Below are positions 36,501 to 46,003 of a stretch of DNA of 64,000 bases, in pieces. Made by a program: the position numbers and the translations under genes. How positions within the stretch are numbered: position 1 is the first letter of the stretch; every line of letters begins with the position of its first letter. This stretch comes from Acinetobacter sp. A47 (GTDB lineage: Bacteria > Pseudomonadota > Gammaproteobacteria > Pseudomonadales > Moraxellaceae), in the NCBI RefSeq assembly GCF_000805455.1, contig NZ_JSUS01000071.1:372001-436000 (forward strand), in the 5' to 3' direction. The notes beneath the pieces were generated by a model that was given only the letters and a program-made list of their open reading frames with translations, did not search any database and was not told the DNA's origin.

Positions 36501-38099
36501 CTAATCCGTCTCTTTATGGCCGGATCTGGCTTGCTCAAGCTGGCCTGAACGGAGGCTCTTGTACTGTGCCAGTGCCTGCTCAAGCGCTTGTACCCAAGCC
36601 TGTGCAGAAGCTCCTCCCAAGTGGGGCAGCTCGCGTAACGCCACCCAGGCCACCTGCATTTGGACAAAACGGTTGCCTGTCTGCAATCTGGAATGCATCC
36701 AGCCAGCAAGCGCCTGTGCCCGTTTCTGCACTTCAAACTGGATGGCAAATAAACCGCTATTGCATGCCGTTGCAGCCGACTGCAAACATAACTGACGTAT
36801 CTGCGTGGTCAGTTGTGTCTGTTGCTCAAGATAAGGAGATAATTGTTCTGCATAGAACCACTCGGCAAAGGCAAGCATCTGTTCCACCACCCGATCATGC
36901 TGGGCATAGAGAAGCGCACGCTGCGGATGCTGCTTGTCTATGCGTCCTTCTCCCAGATATGTCATCCATCCCTGCTGCAAAATGAACTGGATAGTTTCAC
37001 TTTGCGGCACATGCTGTTGAGGTACTGCGAGCCGGGCAAGCTTCTCTAAGACCTGCTCCGCTGGCGCAGGTTGCAGCAGCCACTCCAGAATTGCAGGCTG
37101 CTGTTGTATGCCCTGCCATAAAGTCTCAAGCAAGGCCGGCTGCTGCCGCAGACTGATCACGCATGCTTGCTCAACATACGCCTGTAAAGCCTGATATAGC
37201 CTCCCGGGGGCCAGTCCTCCGTTACAGCTTGACCCGGTTAAAAGCCGGGGCGCACTGGCAATGACCTGCGCGCTAAAAGGCAAGTCGTATTCCCGGCCAC
37301 CCCATAGACCATTTAATGATTGCCCCAAAGTGTTTAAGCCACGCCCAAGCTCTGCCACCAGACTGGTCGCTGTTGCCCGCGTTTGTAAAATGGCTTCCGG
37401 CAAAATCAGGTCCACGGCCTGTTGCAGGATGCGGTCATAGGCTTTCTGGTCGAGTGGTTTCTGATAACGTATCAGTAAGTCCAGCGCATACTCGACATCA
37501 CTGACCCAAGGCCGGTATTCAGGCTGATTGCGTTTTAGCAAACATTCGATATACGCATAAAAAGCCACTTCACTGAAGTGTGTCGCTTGTGCAGCTGCCC
37601 ATTCAAAATATTCAATCGCTGGCGTATATTGCCCTGCACCCGCATAAGCACTGGCCAGGGCATTGGCATGCCGGACACTCGGTTGGTACTGGTGCAAATG
37701 ATGGAGTAAATCAATTTTTGGCTGCCGGTCCAGACATTGTTCCAGCTGACGTAAATAACCGTTGATGTGTTGCTGCGTTGGCTGTGTTTGCACATAAGTA
37801 AGCCGATATCTCAGGCATTGCTCATACCAGCCATATTTGCGCGCATGCGTGCTGTAGGCAGTGATGAACTCGTCCTCAATCAGCCGGATCAGCTGTATGG
37901 CACAGGCGATATCTTCATCGTGCGCATGCCGGAACTTCCATTGTCTGGGCAAGCTCACCTGCAAGAGACGCAATAAAAAACCGGCACTCAGGTCAGGTCG
38001 TTCCGAGGTCACCAGTATTAATTTATCCTGTGTCGACAGATGGCTTTCTCCCTTCTGGATACGGGATAAACGTAACTTTAAAATTTTGGTGGGTAACAT
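36501..38099 (-). CDS. Large helical protein of unknown function, TPR-like segment
   Basis: About 532 residues. No family was recognised. It is almost entirely helical, rich in Gln, Ala and Leu. One segment near residue 165 (ALASAYAGAGQYTPAIEYFEWAAAQAT) matches the TPR helix-pair pattern, and similar pairs nearby suggest a TPR/Sel1-like solenoid in the first half. A central Gly/Ser-rich break (GLWGGREYDLPF to GSSCNGGLAPG) separates two halves. The start is the ATG preceded by AAGGA at good spacing; the frame stays open 45 codons further to a TTG without a ribosome site. No signal peptide is present from this start. Confidence 0.65.
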   Translation of the reverse strand: MLPTKILKLRLSRIQKGESHLSTQDKLILVTSERPDLSAGFLLRLLQVSLPRQWKFRHAHDEDIACAIQLIRLIEDEFITAYSTHARKYGWYEQCLRYRLTYVQTQPTQQHINGYLRQLEQCLDRQPKIDLLHHLHQYQPSVRHANALASAYAGAGQYTPAIEYFEWAAAQATHFSEVAFYAYIECLLKRNQPEYRPWVSDVEYALDLLIRYQKPLDQKAYDRILQQAVDLILPEAILQTRATATSLVAELGRGLNTLGQSLNGLWGGREYDLPFSAQVIASAPRLLTGSSCNGGLAPGRLYQALQAYVEQACVISLRQQPALLETLWQGIQQQPAILEWLLQPAPAEQVLEKLARLAVPQQHVPQSETIQFILQQGWMTYLGEGRIDKQHPQRALLYAQHDRVVEQMLAFAEWFYAEQLSPYLEQQTQLTTQIRQLCLQSAATACNSGLFAIQFEVQKRAQALAGWMHSRLQTGNRFVQMQVAWVALRELPHLGGASAQAWVQALEQALAQYKSLRSGQLEQARSGHKETD

Positions 38100-38329
38100 G
38101 CGTATCCTTGTGCATTCGTCAACCAACTTAGCCTGCAAATTAGCATGACTGGAAAGACTTTTGCGAACAGCTTTAGACGAGCTGTCGTTTTCGGCAAGAT
38201 CACCAAAACCGCTGAAACAGGCAAGATGTTTCAACTCATCAATCAGTAAAGTTATGTATTTGAATCACTCAGGATTTTTGCTTTTGCATAATTTTCGCTA
38301 AAATAGCCAAAACACTATAGGAAACTTTT

Positions 38330-38668
38330 ATGCAATACCGCTGCCCTAAATGTCAAAGCGTGAAAATTATGCCTGTCAGCCAGGGTGCAAACGGCCCTCG
38401 CCCCAACGTACCCAAAAGTCTGGTACTTTTAGTCCCTGCCATTTTTATTTTATTGATCTTGGTACTGATCAGCATCGGGATGTGGATTTTCGGTAATGGT
38501 GCCGGACAAGGCCTGCAAATCGCGACAGTGGTGGTCTTTGCTGTGTGTGTAATTGCAGGGGTTTTATTCTGGCGTGACCTGCCGGACTTTAAAATTTCAA
38601 TGCAGGCCTTCATGCAGGCACAAAAGCACTGGAAATGCCGTGACTGCAATCATGAATGGCAGAATTAA
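38330..38668 (+). CDS. Small membrane protein with split zinc-ribbon ends
   Basis: A 112-residue protein. The N-terminus MQYRCPKC and the C-terminus KCRDCNHEW each carry a CxxC pair, and two membrane helices lie between them (LVLLVPAIFILLILVLISIGMWIF and IATVVVFAVCVIAGVLFW). With both ends cytoplasmic, the two CxxC pairs could form one zinc ribbon closing a hairpin. The ribosome site AGGAA is eight bases before the ATG. Similar short zinc-ribbon membrane proteins are common and uncharacterised. It is a single gene. Confidence 0.7.
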   Translation: MQYRCPKCQSVKIMPVSQGANGPRPNVPKSLVLLVPAIFILLILVLISIGMWIFGNGAGQGLQIATVVVFAVCVIAGVLFWRDLPDFKISMQAFMQAQKHWKCRDCNHEWQN

Positions 38669-39015
38669 TCATTAGCCAGAATCCGTCGTTTTTTTATTTT
38701 TAATAAATTAAAAAATAAATAGTTACAACGGAGTCATGTTGAGTTCTCATCCTATTTTAGGATTAACCTTCGGTTCGACCTGAGAAGCGTTTAAAGCTTC
38801 GCAAGTATTTCGGGATGAAGAGCGCGCCTCCACAAGGGCAACCACCTTGCGCAGCTGCGCTCCTCATGCAAAACCTGTTCACTTCTTGCATTTAAATATA
38901 AATATTGCAAAAACCGTCCATTGCATATTCTATTCAGGTTGTAGATGACTCTTCCAAGTTTCATATCTTATGCTAGGTTTAGGTCAATTATCCCTAAATG
39001 ACCCTTCACATCAGC
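38669..39015. other. Intergenic segment with a mini-ORF, possible dispersed element
   Basis: About 350 bases without a standard gene. The part at 38740-38880 is more GC-rich than the AT-rich flanks. On the minus strand it holds a 34-codon frame from ATG 38867 to the stop at 38763, with a Cys/Gly motif GGCPCGGALFIPK followed by a basic tail. No ribosome site of quality is visible. It looks like a small repeated element rather than a gene; see findings. Confidence 0.4.
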
Positions 39016-39960
39016 TTAATGCTGATGTGAATGTCCATGTGTTGCTTCGTCAGCATGTGGATGGGTATGCTGGCAATGCATTGCCGCATCATCCTCAATT
39101 TGCAAGGTCACCTCGGCAATACCATGTTCATGTGACAGCATTTCGGTTGCAGCACGATGTAACTGGTTGCGGTCTGCATCCGGTGCAAACAGGTGCACGG
39201 TCAGGTGAATATTCTTTGAGGTAATCGCCCATACCTTTAACTGGTGAATACTTTCCACCCCATCGAGTGCCAGCAAGTCACTGCGTAGTTTTTCTATATC
39301 CACTTCTTCCGGGACACCTTCCAGCAGGATATTGATACTTTGCTTGAGTAGAATCCAGGTTCTTGGCAGTACCCAGAAACCGATTGCTACCGCAATCAGG
39401 GTATCGACCCAGTACCAGTTGGTGAAATAGATAATCACTGCGCCAATAATCACCCCGATAGACCCCAGGGCATCACTCAGCACCTCCAGATAAGCGCCTT
39501 TCATGTTCAGGCTTTCAGAAGCACTCGACATCAGGATCTTCATCGAGATCAGGTTAATCACCAGACCAATCGAGGCCACCACCAGCATGCCCACACTCTG
39601 GATTTCAGGCGGCTGGGTAAAGCGCTGATAGGCTTCGTAAAGAATATACATCGCCACAAAAAACAGCATCGAGGCATTGAACAATGCTGCCAGTATTTCA
39701 AAGCGCTGATAGCCAAAGGTGCGCTTATTGTCTGCTGGACGTTTGGCAATCTGGATCGCGGCCAGTGCAATCGCCAGTGCGGCGGCATCGGTAAACATAT
39801 GCGCTGCATCAGAGAGTAAGGCCAGACTCTGGGTGATTAAACCGGCCACAAATTCAACAATCAGAAATGTTGTGGTCAGTACCAATGCTATGGTGAGTTT
39901 TTTGGCATTACCTTCAGTAACAACTGCATGACTATGGTCATGCCCTTGATGCCCACTCAT
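39016..39960 (-). CDS. czcD: Cation diffusion facilitator (Zn/Co/Cd exporter)
   Basis: A 314-residue CDF antiporter exporting Zn2+ and related ions from the cytoplasm. Six membrane helices are visible. The transport-site residues are in SLALLSDAAHMFTDAAALA (TM2, H-x3-D) and LEVLSDALGSIGV (TM5). The ends are histidine-rich (GHDHSHA at the N-terminus, HCQHTHPHADEATHGHSHQH at the C-terminus). The cytoplasmic C-terminal domain (LLEGVPEEVDIEKL) is present. It is next to, but separate from, czcCBA. Confidence 0.93.
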   Translation of the reverse strand: MSGHQGHDHSHAVVTEGNAKKLTIALVLTTTFLIVEFVAGLITQSLALLSDAAHMFTDAAALAIALAAIQIAKRPADNKRTFGYQRFEILAALFNASMLFFVAMYILYEAYQRFTQPPEIQSVGMLVVASIGLVINLISMKILMSSASESLNMKGAYLEVLSDALGSIGVIIGAVIIYFTNWYWVDTLIAVAIGFWVLPRTWILLKQSINILLEGVPEEVDIEKLRSDLLALDGVESIHQLKVWAITSKNIHLTVHLFAPDADRNQLHRAATEMLSHEHGIAEVTLQIEDDAAMHCQHTHPHADEATHGHSHQH

Positions 39961-40175
39961 GTTGGACTCCTTATAATTTTTAAATTCAACTTTCTTTCTA
40001 CACTATCTCAAATCAGCGCTGAATATGATGAGTGAAGTGCAACGAATTGTCCGAAAATCTTTCGCTATCCGGTCTCTAACCTGTATTTACGCTTGTGGTG
40101 GCGGCACGAATGCCGCCGTTGGACTATCTTGCGCTGCGTGCAAGAAAATCCAGTCCCCCACGGGTAAATACCTGA
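39961..40175. other. Gap between czcD and czcA with a GC-rich hairpin
   Basis: The segment has a perfect hairpin GGCGGCA-CGAA-TGCCGCC at 40100-40117. No T-run follows on either strand, so it is not a canonical terminator. The sequence around it (CTTGTGGTGGCGG) resembles part of the mini-ORF element on the other side of czcD (CTTGTGGAGGCGC on the minus strand). Confidence 0.45.
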
Positions 40176-43100
40176 TTATTGTTCAGAGGGCTTTTCATTC
40201 ATCCAGCGATAGACCACCGGCAAAATCAGCAAGGTCAGCAAGGTCGAAGAAATAATCCCGCCAATTACTACTGTCGCCAGTGGACGCTGGACTTCAGCGC
40301 CCGTACCGGTGGCAATCGCCATGGGAATAAAGCCCAGTGACGCGACACAGGCTGTCATCAGTACCGGACGCAAGCGCAATACCGCGCCATGCCAGGTGGC
40401 ATAATGAATATCAAACTGTTCTCTCAGCTCCTTGATAAAGCTCAGCATCACCAGACCGTTCAATACCGCAACGCCCGACAGGGCAATAAAACCGACCCCT
40501 GCCGACATGGACAAGGGAATATCGCGTAACCACAGCGCCACCAAACCACCCGACAGGGCAAATGGCACGCCACTAAAGACCAGCAAGCTGTCTTTAACGT
40601 TATTGAACACGGCCATCAGCAGAATAAAGATCATCAGCAAGGCCAGTGGCACCACGATCTGCATTCTGGCTTTTGCCGAAGCCAGATTTTCAAATTGTCC
40701 GCCATAACCGAGCCAGTAACCGCTTGGTAATTTTTGCTGGGCCAGTTTCAGCTGCATCTCAGCCACAAATGAGCCGAGATCACGGTCGCGGACATTGGTC
40801 GTCACCACCACACGGCGCTTGCCATTTTCACGGCTCACCTGTGCCAGTCCCAGGATATTCTCCACTTTGGCTACGTCTTGCAGTTTGATCAGACCACCAT
40901 TTGGCAGCTGAATCGGCAACAGGGCCAGTTGCTGTGGCGTACGCATGACATCATCCAGACGCAGCACAAAATCAAACCGGCGGTCGCCCTGCAAAATCTG
41001 CCCGACACTCTGTCCGCCTATACTGGCCGCCACCAGATCCTGTATCGATTTGACCGTTAAGCCATATTGCGCAGCCAGGGCATGGTCAATATCGACATTG
41101 AGCAGGGGCAAGCCATCGGTCTGCTCGACTTTGACTTCGCTGGCTCCCGGAATGGTTCTCAGGGTTTGAGCAACTTTCTCAGCCTCCTGGTTCAGCACCT
41201 GCATATCATCGCCAAAAATTTTGACGCCGATATCACTGCGCACCCCTGAAATCAGCTCATTGAAACGCAGCTCAATCGGTTGCGAAAACTCGCTGTTATT
41301 TCCCGGGATTTTTTCCACATAGGCCAGCATCCGGGTGCGCAGTTCATCAATGCTTTCCGATTGATCCGGCCACTGCTCACGAGGCTTTAACAGCACCACG
41401 GCATCAGAAATATTCGGTGGCATCACATCGGTTGCCACTTCAGCCGTCCCGGTACGGGCAAAGATCGCCTTGATTTCAGGGAATGCTGCCATAAGCTGTT
41501 TTTCAACACTTTCCTGAATCTTGAGTGACTCCTCAATTCCGGTACTTGGCGCACGCATCAACTGCAACGCAAAATCACCTTCACTGAGCTGAGGTGCAAA
41601 TTCACTCCCGACACGCGTCCCAATCGCAGCCGTTAACATCAAGATCGTTACGGCTCCCGCCAGTACCACATAACGCAGGGCATAGGCGCGATCAAGAAGT
41701 GTTTCATAATTGCGTTTCAGGGCCGCCATCCAGCGACTTTCCTTCTCCTTCACCTCACCTGTGACAAACAGTGCCACCGCTGCCGGAACAAAGGTCACCG
41801 ATAAAATGATGGCGCCAATCAATGCAAGCACCACGGTCATGGCCATAGGGTGGAACATTTTCGCTTCCACGCCTGCGAGGGCAAAGATCGGTAAGTACAC
41901 CACCATGATGATGATCTGGCCAAAAATCAGCGGACGCCTCGCCTGCTTGGCTGCCAGAAATACTTCGGTGAAACGTTCGGAACGGGTCAGTAAGCGGCCT
42001 TTATGATGCTGTGCTTCGGCCAGCCGTCGGATACAGTTTTCCACAATCACCACGGCCCCATCCACGATAATCCCGAAATCCAGTGCGCCCAGACTCATCA
42101 GGTTGGCACTGATTTTCTGTTCGGCCATGCCTGTCAGGGTAAACAGCATAGACAACGGGATGATACAGGCCGTAATCAATGCAGCTCGGAAGTTGCCGAG
42201 GAACACAAACAGGATCACAATCACCAGAATTGCGCCTTCAATCAGGTTCTTGGCTACGGTCTTGATGGCTTTGTCCACCAGAACACTCCGGTCATACACC
42301 GTTTCAACCACCACGCCTTCTGGCAAGGAACGCTTGATTTCCTGCATCTTGCGATCTAAGGACTGAGCGACAGATTTACTGTTTTCACCCATCATCATCA
42401 TGGCGATGCCAAGAACGGTTTCTTGCCCGTTATAGGTCGCACCACCAGTTCTGAGATCATGGCCAATCGACACTGTTGCCACATCGGCCACCCGGATCGG
42501 CAGACCGTTTTTGGTACTGACCGTGACATTTTCAATATCCTGCAATGTCTTGAGCATGCCCGGAATACGGACTGTGAGCTGCTGGCCATTTTCCTCAATA
42601 AAGCCTGCCCCACGGTTTTCATTGTTTTCAGACAATACGGTTTGCAACTCGCTCAGAGGGATTTGCAATTGCTGTAACCGTTTCAGATCAGGTGCCACCA
42701 CATAGGTCTTGTTATAACCACCAATGCTGTTGATTTCGGCGACACCGGGCACCCGTTGCAATTGAGGACGGACAATCCAGTCCTGAATTTCACGCAGGTC
42801 CATGGCCTGATACGGCGAGCCATCTGCCTTTTTAGCATCCGGTTCGGCCTTGACCACCCATTGATAAATCTCTCCCAAGCCTGTAGAGATCGGTGACATT
42901 TGCGGCTCAATCCCGTCGGGCAAGGCACTTTTTGCTTCCTGCAAGCGCTGGTTGATCAGCTGACGCGCCCAGTAGATATCGGTGCCATCTTTAAAAATCA
43001 CCGTAACCTGTGACAGGCCATAACGCGAGATTGAACGGGTTTGCTCCAGATCCGGAATTCCGGACATAGCATTTTCAATCGGATAGGTAATCCGTTGCTC

Positions 43101-43325
43101 CACCTCAGGGGCAGTGAATCCCCCTGCCTGACTGTTAATTTGTACCTGAACATTGGTAATGTCAGGCACGGCATCAATCGAAAGCTTCTGATAGCTATAA
43201 ATCCCGACCCCGATCCAGGCCAGCACAAACAGCATTACCCAGATCGCGTTGCGAATCGCAAACTGGATCAGCCGGTCAAACAGGCTTTCCGCAGGGGGAA
43301 GCCCTAAATCCTGCTTAGTGTCCAT
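40176..43325 (-). CDS. czcA: Heavy-metal RND efflux pump, inner-membrane subunit
   Basis: A 1049-residue trimeric RND proton antiporter of the HME group. The TM4 signature DFGIIVDGAVVIVEN matches the HME1 (Zn/Co/Cd) type rather than the Cu/Ag CusA type. The twelve-helix RND layout is intact: an N-terminal helix at AIRNAIWVMLFVLAWIGVGIY, large periplasmic loops, and a second half with GVPFALSGGLVALWLRDIPLSMSAGVGFIALSGVAVLNG. It overlaps the end of czcB by a few bases. It is the last gene of the czcI-czcCBA cluster. Confidence 0.95.
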   Translation of the reverse strand: MDTKQDLGLPPAESLFDRLIQFAIRNAIWVMLFVLAWIGVGIYSYQKLSIDAVPDITNVQVQINSQAGGFTAPEVEQRITYPIENAMSGIPDLEQTRSISRYGLSQVTVIFKDGTDIYWARQLINQRLQEAKSALPDGIEPQMSPISTGLGEIYQWVVKAEPDAKKADGSPYQAMDLREIQDWIVRPQLQRVPGVAEINSIGGYNKTYVVAPDLKRLQQLQIPLSELQTVLSENNENRGAGFIEENGQQLTVRIPGMLKTLQDIENVTVSTKNGLPIRVADVATVSIGHDLRTGGATYNGQETVLGIAMMMMGENSKSVAQSLDRKMQEIKRSLPEGVVVETVYDRSVLVDKAIKTVAKNLIEGAILVIVILFVFLGNFRAALITACIIPLSMLFTLTGMAEQKISANLMSLGALDFGIIVDGAVVIVENCIRRLAEAQHHKGRLLTRSERFTEVFLAAKQARRPLIFGQIIIMVVYLPIFALAGVEAKMFHPMAMTVVLALIGAIILSVTFVPAAVALFVTGEVKEKESRWMAALKRNYETLLDRAYALRYVVLAGAVTILMLTAAIGTRVGSEFAPQLSEGDFALQLMRAPSTGIEESLKIQESVEKQLMAAFPEIKAIFARTGTAEVATDVMPPNISDAVVLLKPREQWPDQSESIDELRTRMLAYVEKIPGNNSEFSQPIELRFNELISGVRSDIGVKIFGDDMQVLNQEAEKVAQTLRTIPGASEVKVEQTDGLPLLNVDIDHALAAQYGLTVKSIQDLVAASIGGQSVGQILQGDRRFDFVLRLDDVMRTPQQLALLPIQLPNGGLIKLQDVAKVENILGLAQVSRENGKRRVVVTTNVRDRDLGSFVAEMQLKLAQQKLPSGYWLGYGGQFENLASAKARMQIVVPLALLMIFILLMAVFNNVKDSLLVFSGVPFALSGGLVALWLRDIPLSMSAGVGFIALSGVAVLNGLVMLSFIKELREQFDIHYATWHGAVLRLRPVLMTACVASLGFIPMAIATGTGAEVQRPLATVVIGGIISSTLLTLLILPVVYRWMNEKPSEQ

Positions 43326-44529
43326 GCTCAGCCTCTCCCTTCTCCATTTCGGATTTCAGAAGGAAACTGCCCTGACTGACATATTGCTGTTTTTCAGTCA
43401 GACCAGACCGGATTTCTACCCACTGCCCATCACTCGAGTAATTGCCCAGCTGTACCGGGGTCGGAGTAAAATGCCATTGTCCCTGTTCTGGCTTGGCTAC
43501 AAAAACCGTGGCTTTGCCTTCGATCTGCTGGATCGCCGCTTTGGCCACACGTAGCACAGGTTTCGGGTCTGCCCCTTGTAACAGCACATTGACCATCAGG
43601 TTAGGCCGCAGTTCTTTAGCCGGTGTCAGGACTTTGGCACGCACTTGCAAACGGCCGGTCTGTGTATCGGCTGCTGTAGTTAAGCTCTGGATTTGCGCCT
43701 TAAAGGTGTTGCTGGTTTGCAACGACTTAAATTCGATCTGCTGATCTGGCTGGACATTGATGTGATCGACGCTTGGTAAGATAAATTCAATCCAGAGCCG
43801 ATCCAGCTGATCGATCACAAACAGTTGTTTATCTGGGGTAATCTGCTCGCCCACCACAATATCTTTCAGGCTGACAATCCCGCTTAACGGTGCAGTCAGC
43901 ACATAGCGCCCCTTGCTACCACTGGATGCCCCCAAGGCAGACAACCGGTTTCGTGCAGCCTGTACCTGAATCTGGGCTTGCCGGTAAGCATTATAAGCCC
44001 GCTGATAATCCTGACGTGCCGACACCCCCTGTTCCCAGAGCTGCTTTTCACGCTGGTAATCTTGCTGCGCCAGCGTCAGGGCTTCCTGGGCAATGCTTAA
44101 ACTGGCTTGCTGATCGACCAGTTCCGGAATAAACAGGGTAGCAAGTACCTGCCCCTTCTTCACCTGCTCACCCAGTGCCGCATTGACACTTTCCACCCGT
44201 CCGGCAAAGGTGGCAGACACATGCGCCTGCTGATCGGTATTCGGCACCAGCTTGGCCGGATAAGCATATTGTTGTGACACCGCTCCGACACCCACCTGCG
44301 CCAGTTTCACACCATATTCGGTCATCTGTTTCGGGGTCAGGTTAAGACTGCCTTCCTCGGTTTCACTGTCATGCCCCGTTTCACCTTCGGCATGGGCATG
44401 CTCCTCTGATGCAGCATCGCTCGCTGTTTTGTTTTTTCCCGTAAAAAATAAAACAGCACTGAGTATGGCACCCACAGCGATCACCAGAATGACCCAGAAC
44501 CACTGTTGCTTAGATTGATTTGTCGACAT
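43315..44529 (-). CDS. czcB: Heavy-metal RND efflux, periplasmic adaptor
   Basis: A 404-residue membrane-fusion protein. The N-terminal anchor is FWVILVIAVGAILSAVLFF, followed by a histidine/glutamate-rich stretch (EEHAHAEGETGHDSETEE) likely to bind metal. Then come a barrel-sandwich part (VSATFAGRVESVNAALGEQVKKGQVLATLF), a long helical hairpin and a beta barrel. The C-terminal EKGEAEHGH is also metal-binding in character. I chose the ATG with GGAGGA eight bases before it; it overlaps the czcC stop (TAATG). Confidence 0.95.
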   Translation of the reverse strand: MSTNQSKQQWFWVILVIAVGAILSAVLFFTGKNKTASDAASEEHAHAEGETGHDSETEEGSLNLTPKQMTEYGVKLAQVGVGAVSQQYAYPAKLVPNTDQQAHVSATFAGRVESVNAALGEQVKKGQVLATLFIPELVDQQASLSIAQEALTLAQQDYQREKQLWEQGVSARQDYQRAYNAYRQAQIQVQAARNRLSALGASSGSKGRYVLTAPLSGIVSLKDIVVGEQITPDKQLFVIDQLDRLWIEFILPSVDHINVQPDQQIEFKSLQTSNTFKAQIQSLTTAADTQTGRLQVRAKVLTPAKELRPNLMVNVLLQGADPKPVLRVAKAAIQQIEGKATVFVAKPEQGQWHFTPTPVQLGNYSSDGQWVEIRSGLTEKQQYVSQGSFLLKSEMEKGEAEHGH

Positions 44530-45950
44530 TATTCTGCTCCTCCAACAGTGGCAAGGCCATTGGTTTCTTTCCAAAGGGTCTGATTGATCTGGCTCAAGGC
44601 ATCACTGGCGCTGACTACACCCGGTTCAACACCCAGGGCCAGGCTTTCTGCCTCAATCTGTTTCTGCCATGCACTTTTAAGTAACTGCACTTTATTCAAG
44701 CGTTGCTCTTGCAGTTGCATGGTGGCTTGCTGCACGTCGGTAATGGCATATTTGCCAGCTTTAAAACCGAGCAGCATTTTCGCCTGTACGGTTTCAGACA
44801 ATGGAATTTGCCGCTGGTTGACCAGATCAAACTGCTGTTTCAGGCCAGCCAGTTCTGCAGTTAAAGTCTGAATGGCATTCAGGTTCTGCTGCTTATAGAA
44901 CTGTTGCTGCTTCACCAGTAGCTCCTGCTTGGCGTTGGCTATGCGTAATGAATATTGCTGACGATTGAAAATGTTTAATGGAATCTCGACCCCAAGCCTG
45001 AACTTGTTATCGGTCGAACGGGGTTCTGCCGTTTTACTCTGCACCATCCCCAAATTGACGGTCGGATTTGGTCGATTAGAGACTTTTAAATAATCAATAT
45101 TGGCCTTCTGGCGTGCAATATCGAGCTGGATTGCGCGCTCAAACAGATTGTTCTGCATATAGGTCTGTAAATCCTGCTGTTGCGGCCAGACGTTGCTGGC
45201 CTGAACAGAGAAGCGGTTGTCGGTACTGCCCCACAAATTGGCCAGTTGCCGTTTTGCTGTCGCCAGCGCCAGTTCGGTTTGCTGGAATAAACGCTGATTT
45301 TCAATATGGGACATGAGCGTACGGTCCAGATCAACCTGTGCAATACTGCCGGCCTGCAGTCTTAACCGTGTTGCATCCAGAGTGGCCTGACTGGTTTTGA
45401 GCTGGGCCTGAACAACATCATGCTCCATTTCAAGCACCACCACTTGTGACCACAGATATTTCACCACCAATTCGAGCTGGGCATCGTATAACGCCTGATT
45501 CAGCCCCACCTGAGTCGCTTCAACATCTGCCAGTCTGACCGCTGCACGGCGCTGGCCGAATACATCCAGCTTCTGTGACAGGCCAAATTCCAGCTCCTGG
45601 TCTTTACCCGACCGGAACTCGGTCTGCTGAACCGAAAGGCTTGGATTTGCCCATAAAGCAGCCTGTTTTATATTGGCTTCGGCAATGCCTTGCCGGGTTT
45701 GCCAGACACCGATAGCGGCCTGATGCTGTTTTACATCTTGCAGGATCTGTTCAAGACCCAGATGTCGCTGCCCAAGCTGAGCCGAAGCATGAGAGACATC
45801 AGGCAAGGACGCTGCCGCTGCTGCTTGACTAAAGAGTACAGTGGTGAGCGCAATCGCCAGCACTGCCCCTTTTAATGACGCTGTAGGCGTATACCGATTA
45901 AATGCATGTTGCTGAACTGCACCGATACGCCGGTTTAAATTTAAAGACAT
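44529..45950 (-). CDS. czcC: Heavy-metal RND efflux, outer-membrane channel
   Basis: A 473-residue TolC-family channel with two outer-membrane efflux repeats. The N-terminal signal region is LKGAVLAIALTTVLFSQAAAAA (cleavage expected near AAAA/ASLPD), and typical helix motifs such as LRLQAGSIAQVDLDRT and LGFKAGKYAITDVQQATMQLQEQRLNKVQLL are visible. It connects CzcA/CzcB to the outside. It lies about 55 bases after czcI and overlaps czcB. Confidence 0.94.
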   Translation of the reverse strand: MSLNLNRRIGAVQQHAFNRYTPTASLKGAVLAIALTTVLFSQAAAAASLPDVSHASAQLGQRHLGLEQILQDVKQHQAAIGVWQTRQGIAEANIKQAALWANPSLSVQQTEFRSGKDQELEFGLSQKLDVFGQRRAAVRLADVEATQVGLNQALYDAQLELVVKYLWSQVVVLEMEHDVVQAQLKTSQATLDATRLRLQAGSIAQVDLDRTLMSHIENQRLFQQTELALATAKRQLANLWGSTDNRFSVQASNVWPQQQDLQTYMQNNLFERAIQLDIARQKANIDYLKVSNRPNPTVNLGMVQSKTAEPRSTDNKFRLGVEIPLNIFNRQQYSLRIANAKQELLVKQQQFYKQQNLNAIQTLTAELAGLKQQFDLVNQRQIPLSETVQAKMLLGFKAGKYAITDVQQATMQLQEQRLNKVQLLKSAWQKQIEAESLALGVEPGVVSASDALSQINQTLWKETNGLATVGGAE

Positions 45951-46003
45951 ATAAAGCCCCGCAAATAATAAGGTTACGGTGGGCTATTTTTTGGCTACCC
46001 CAC

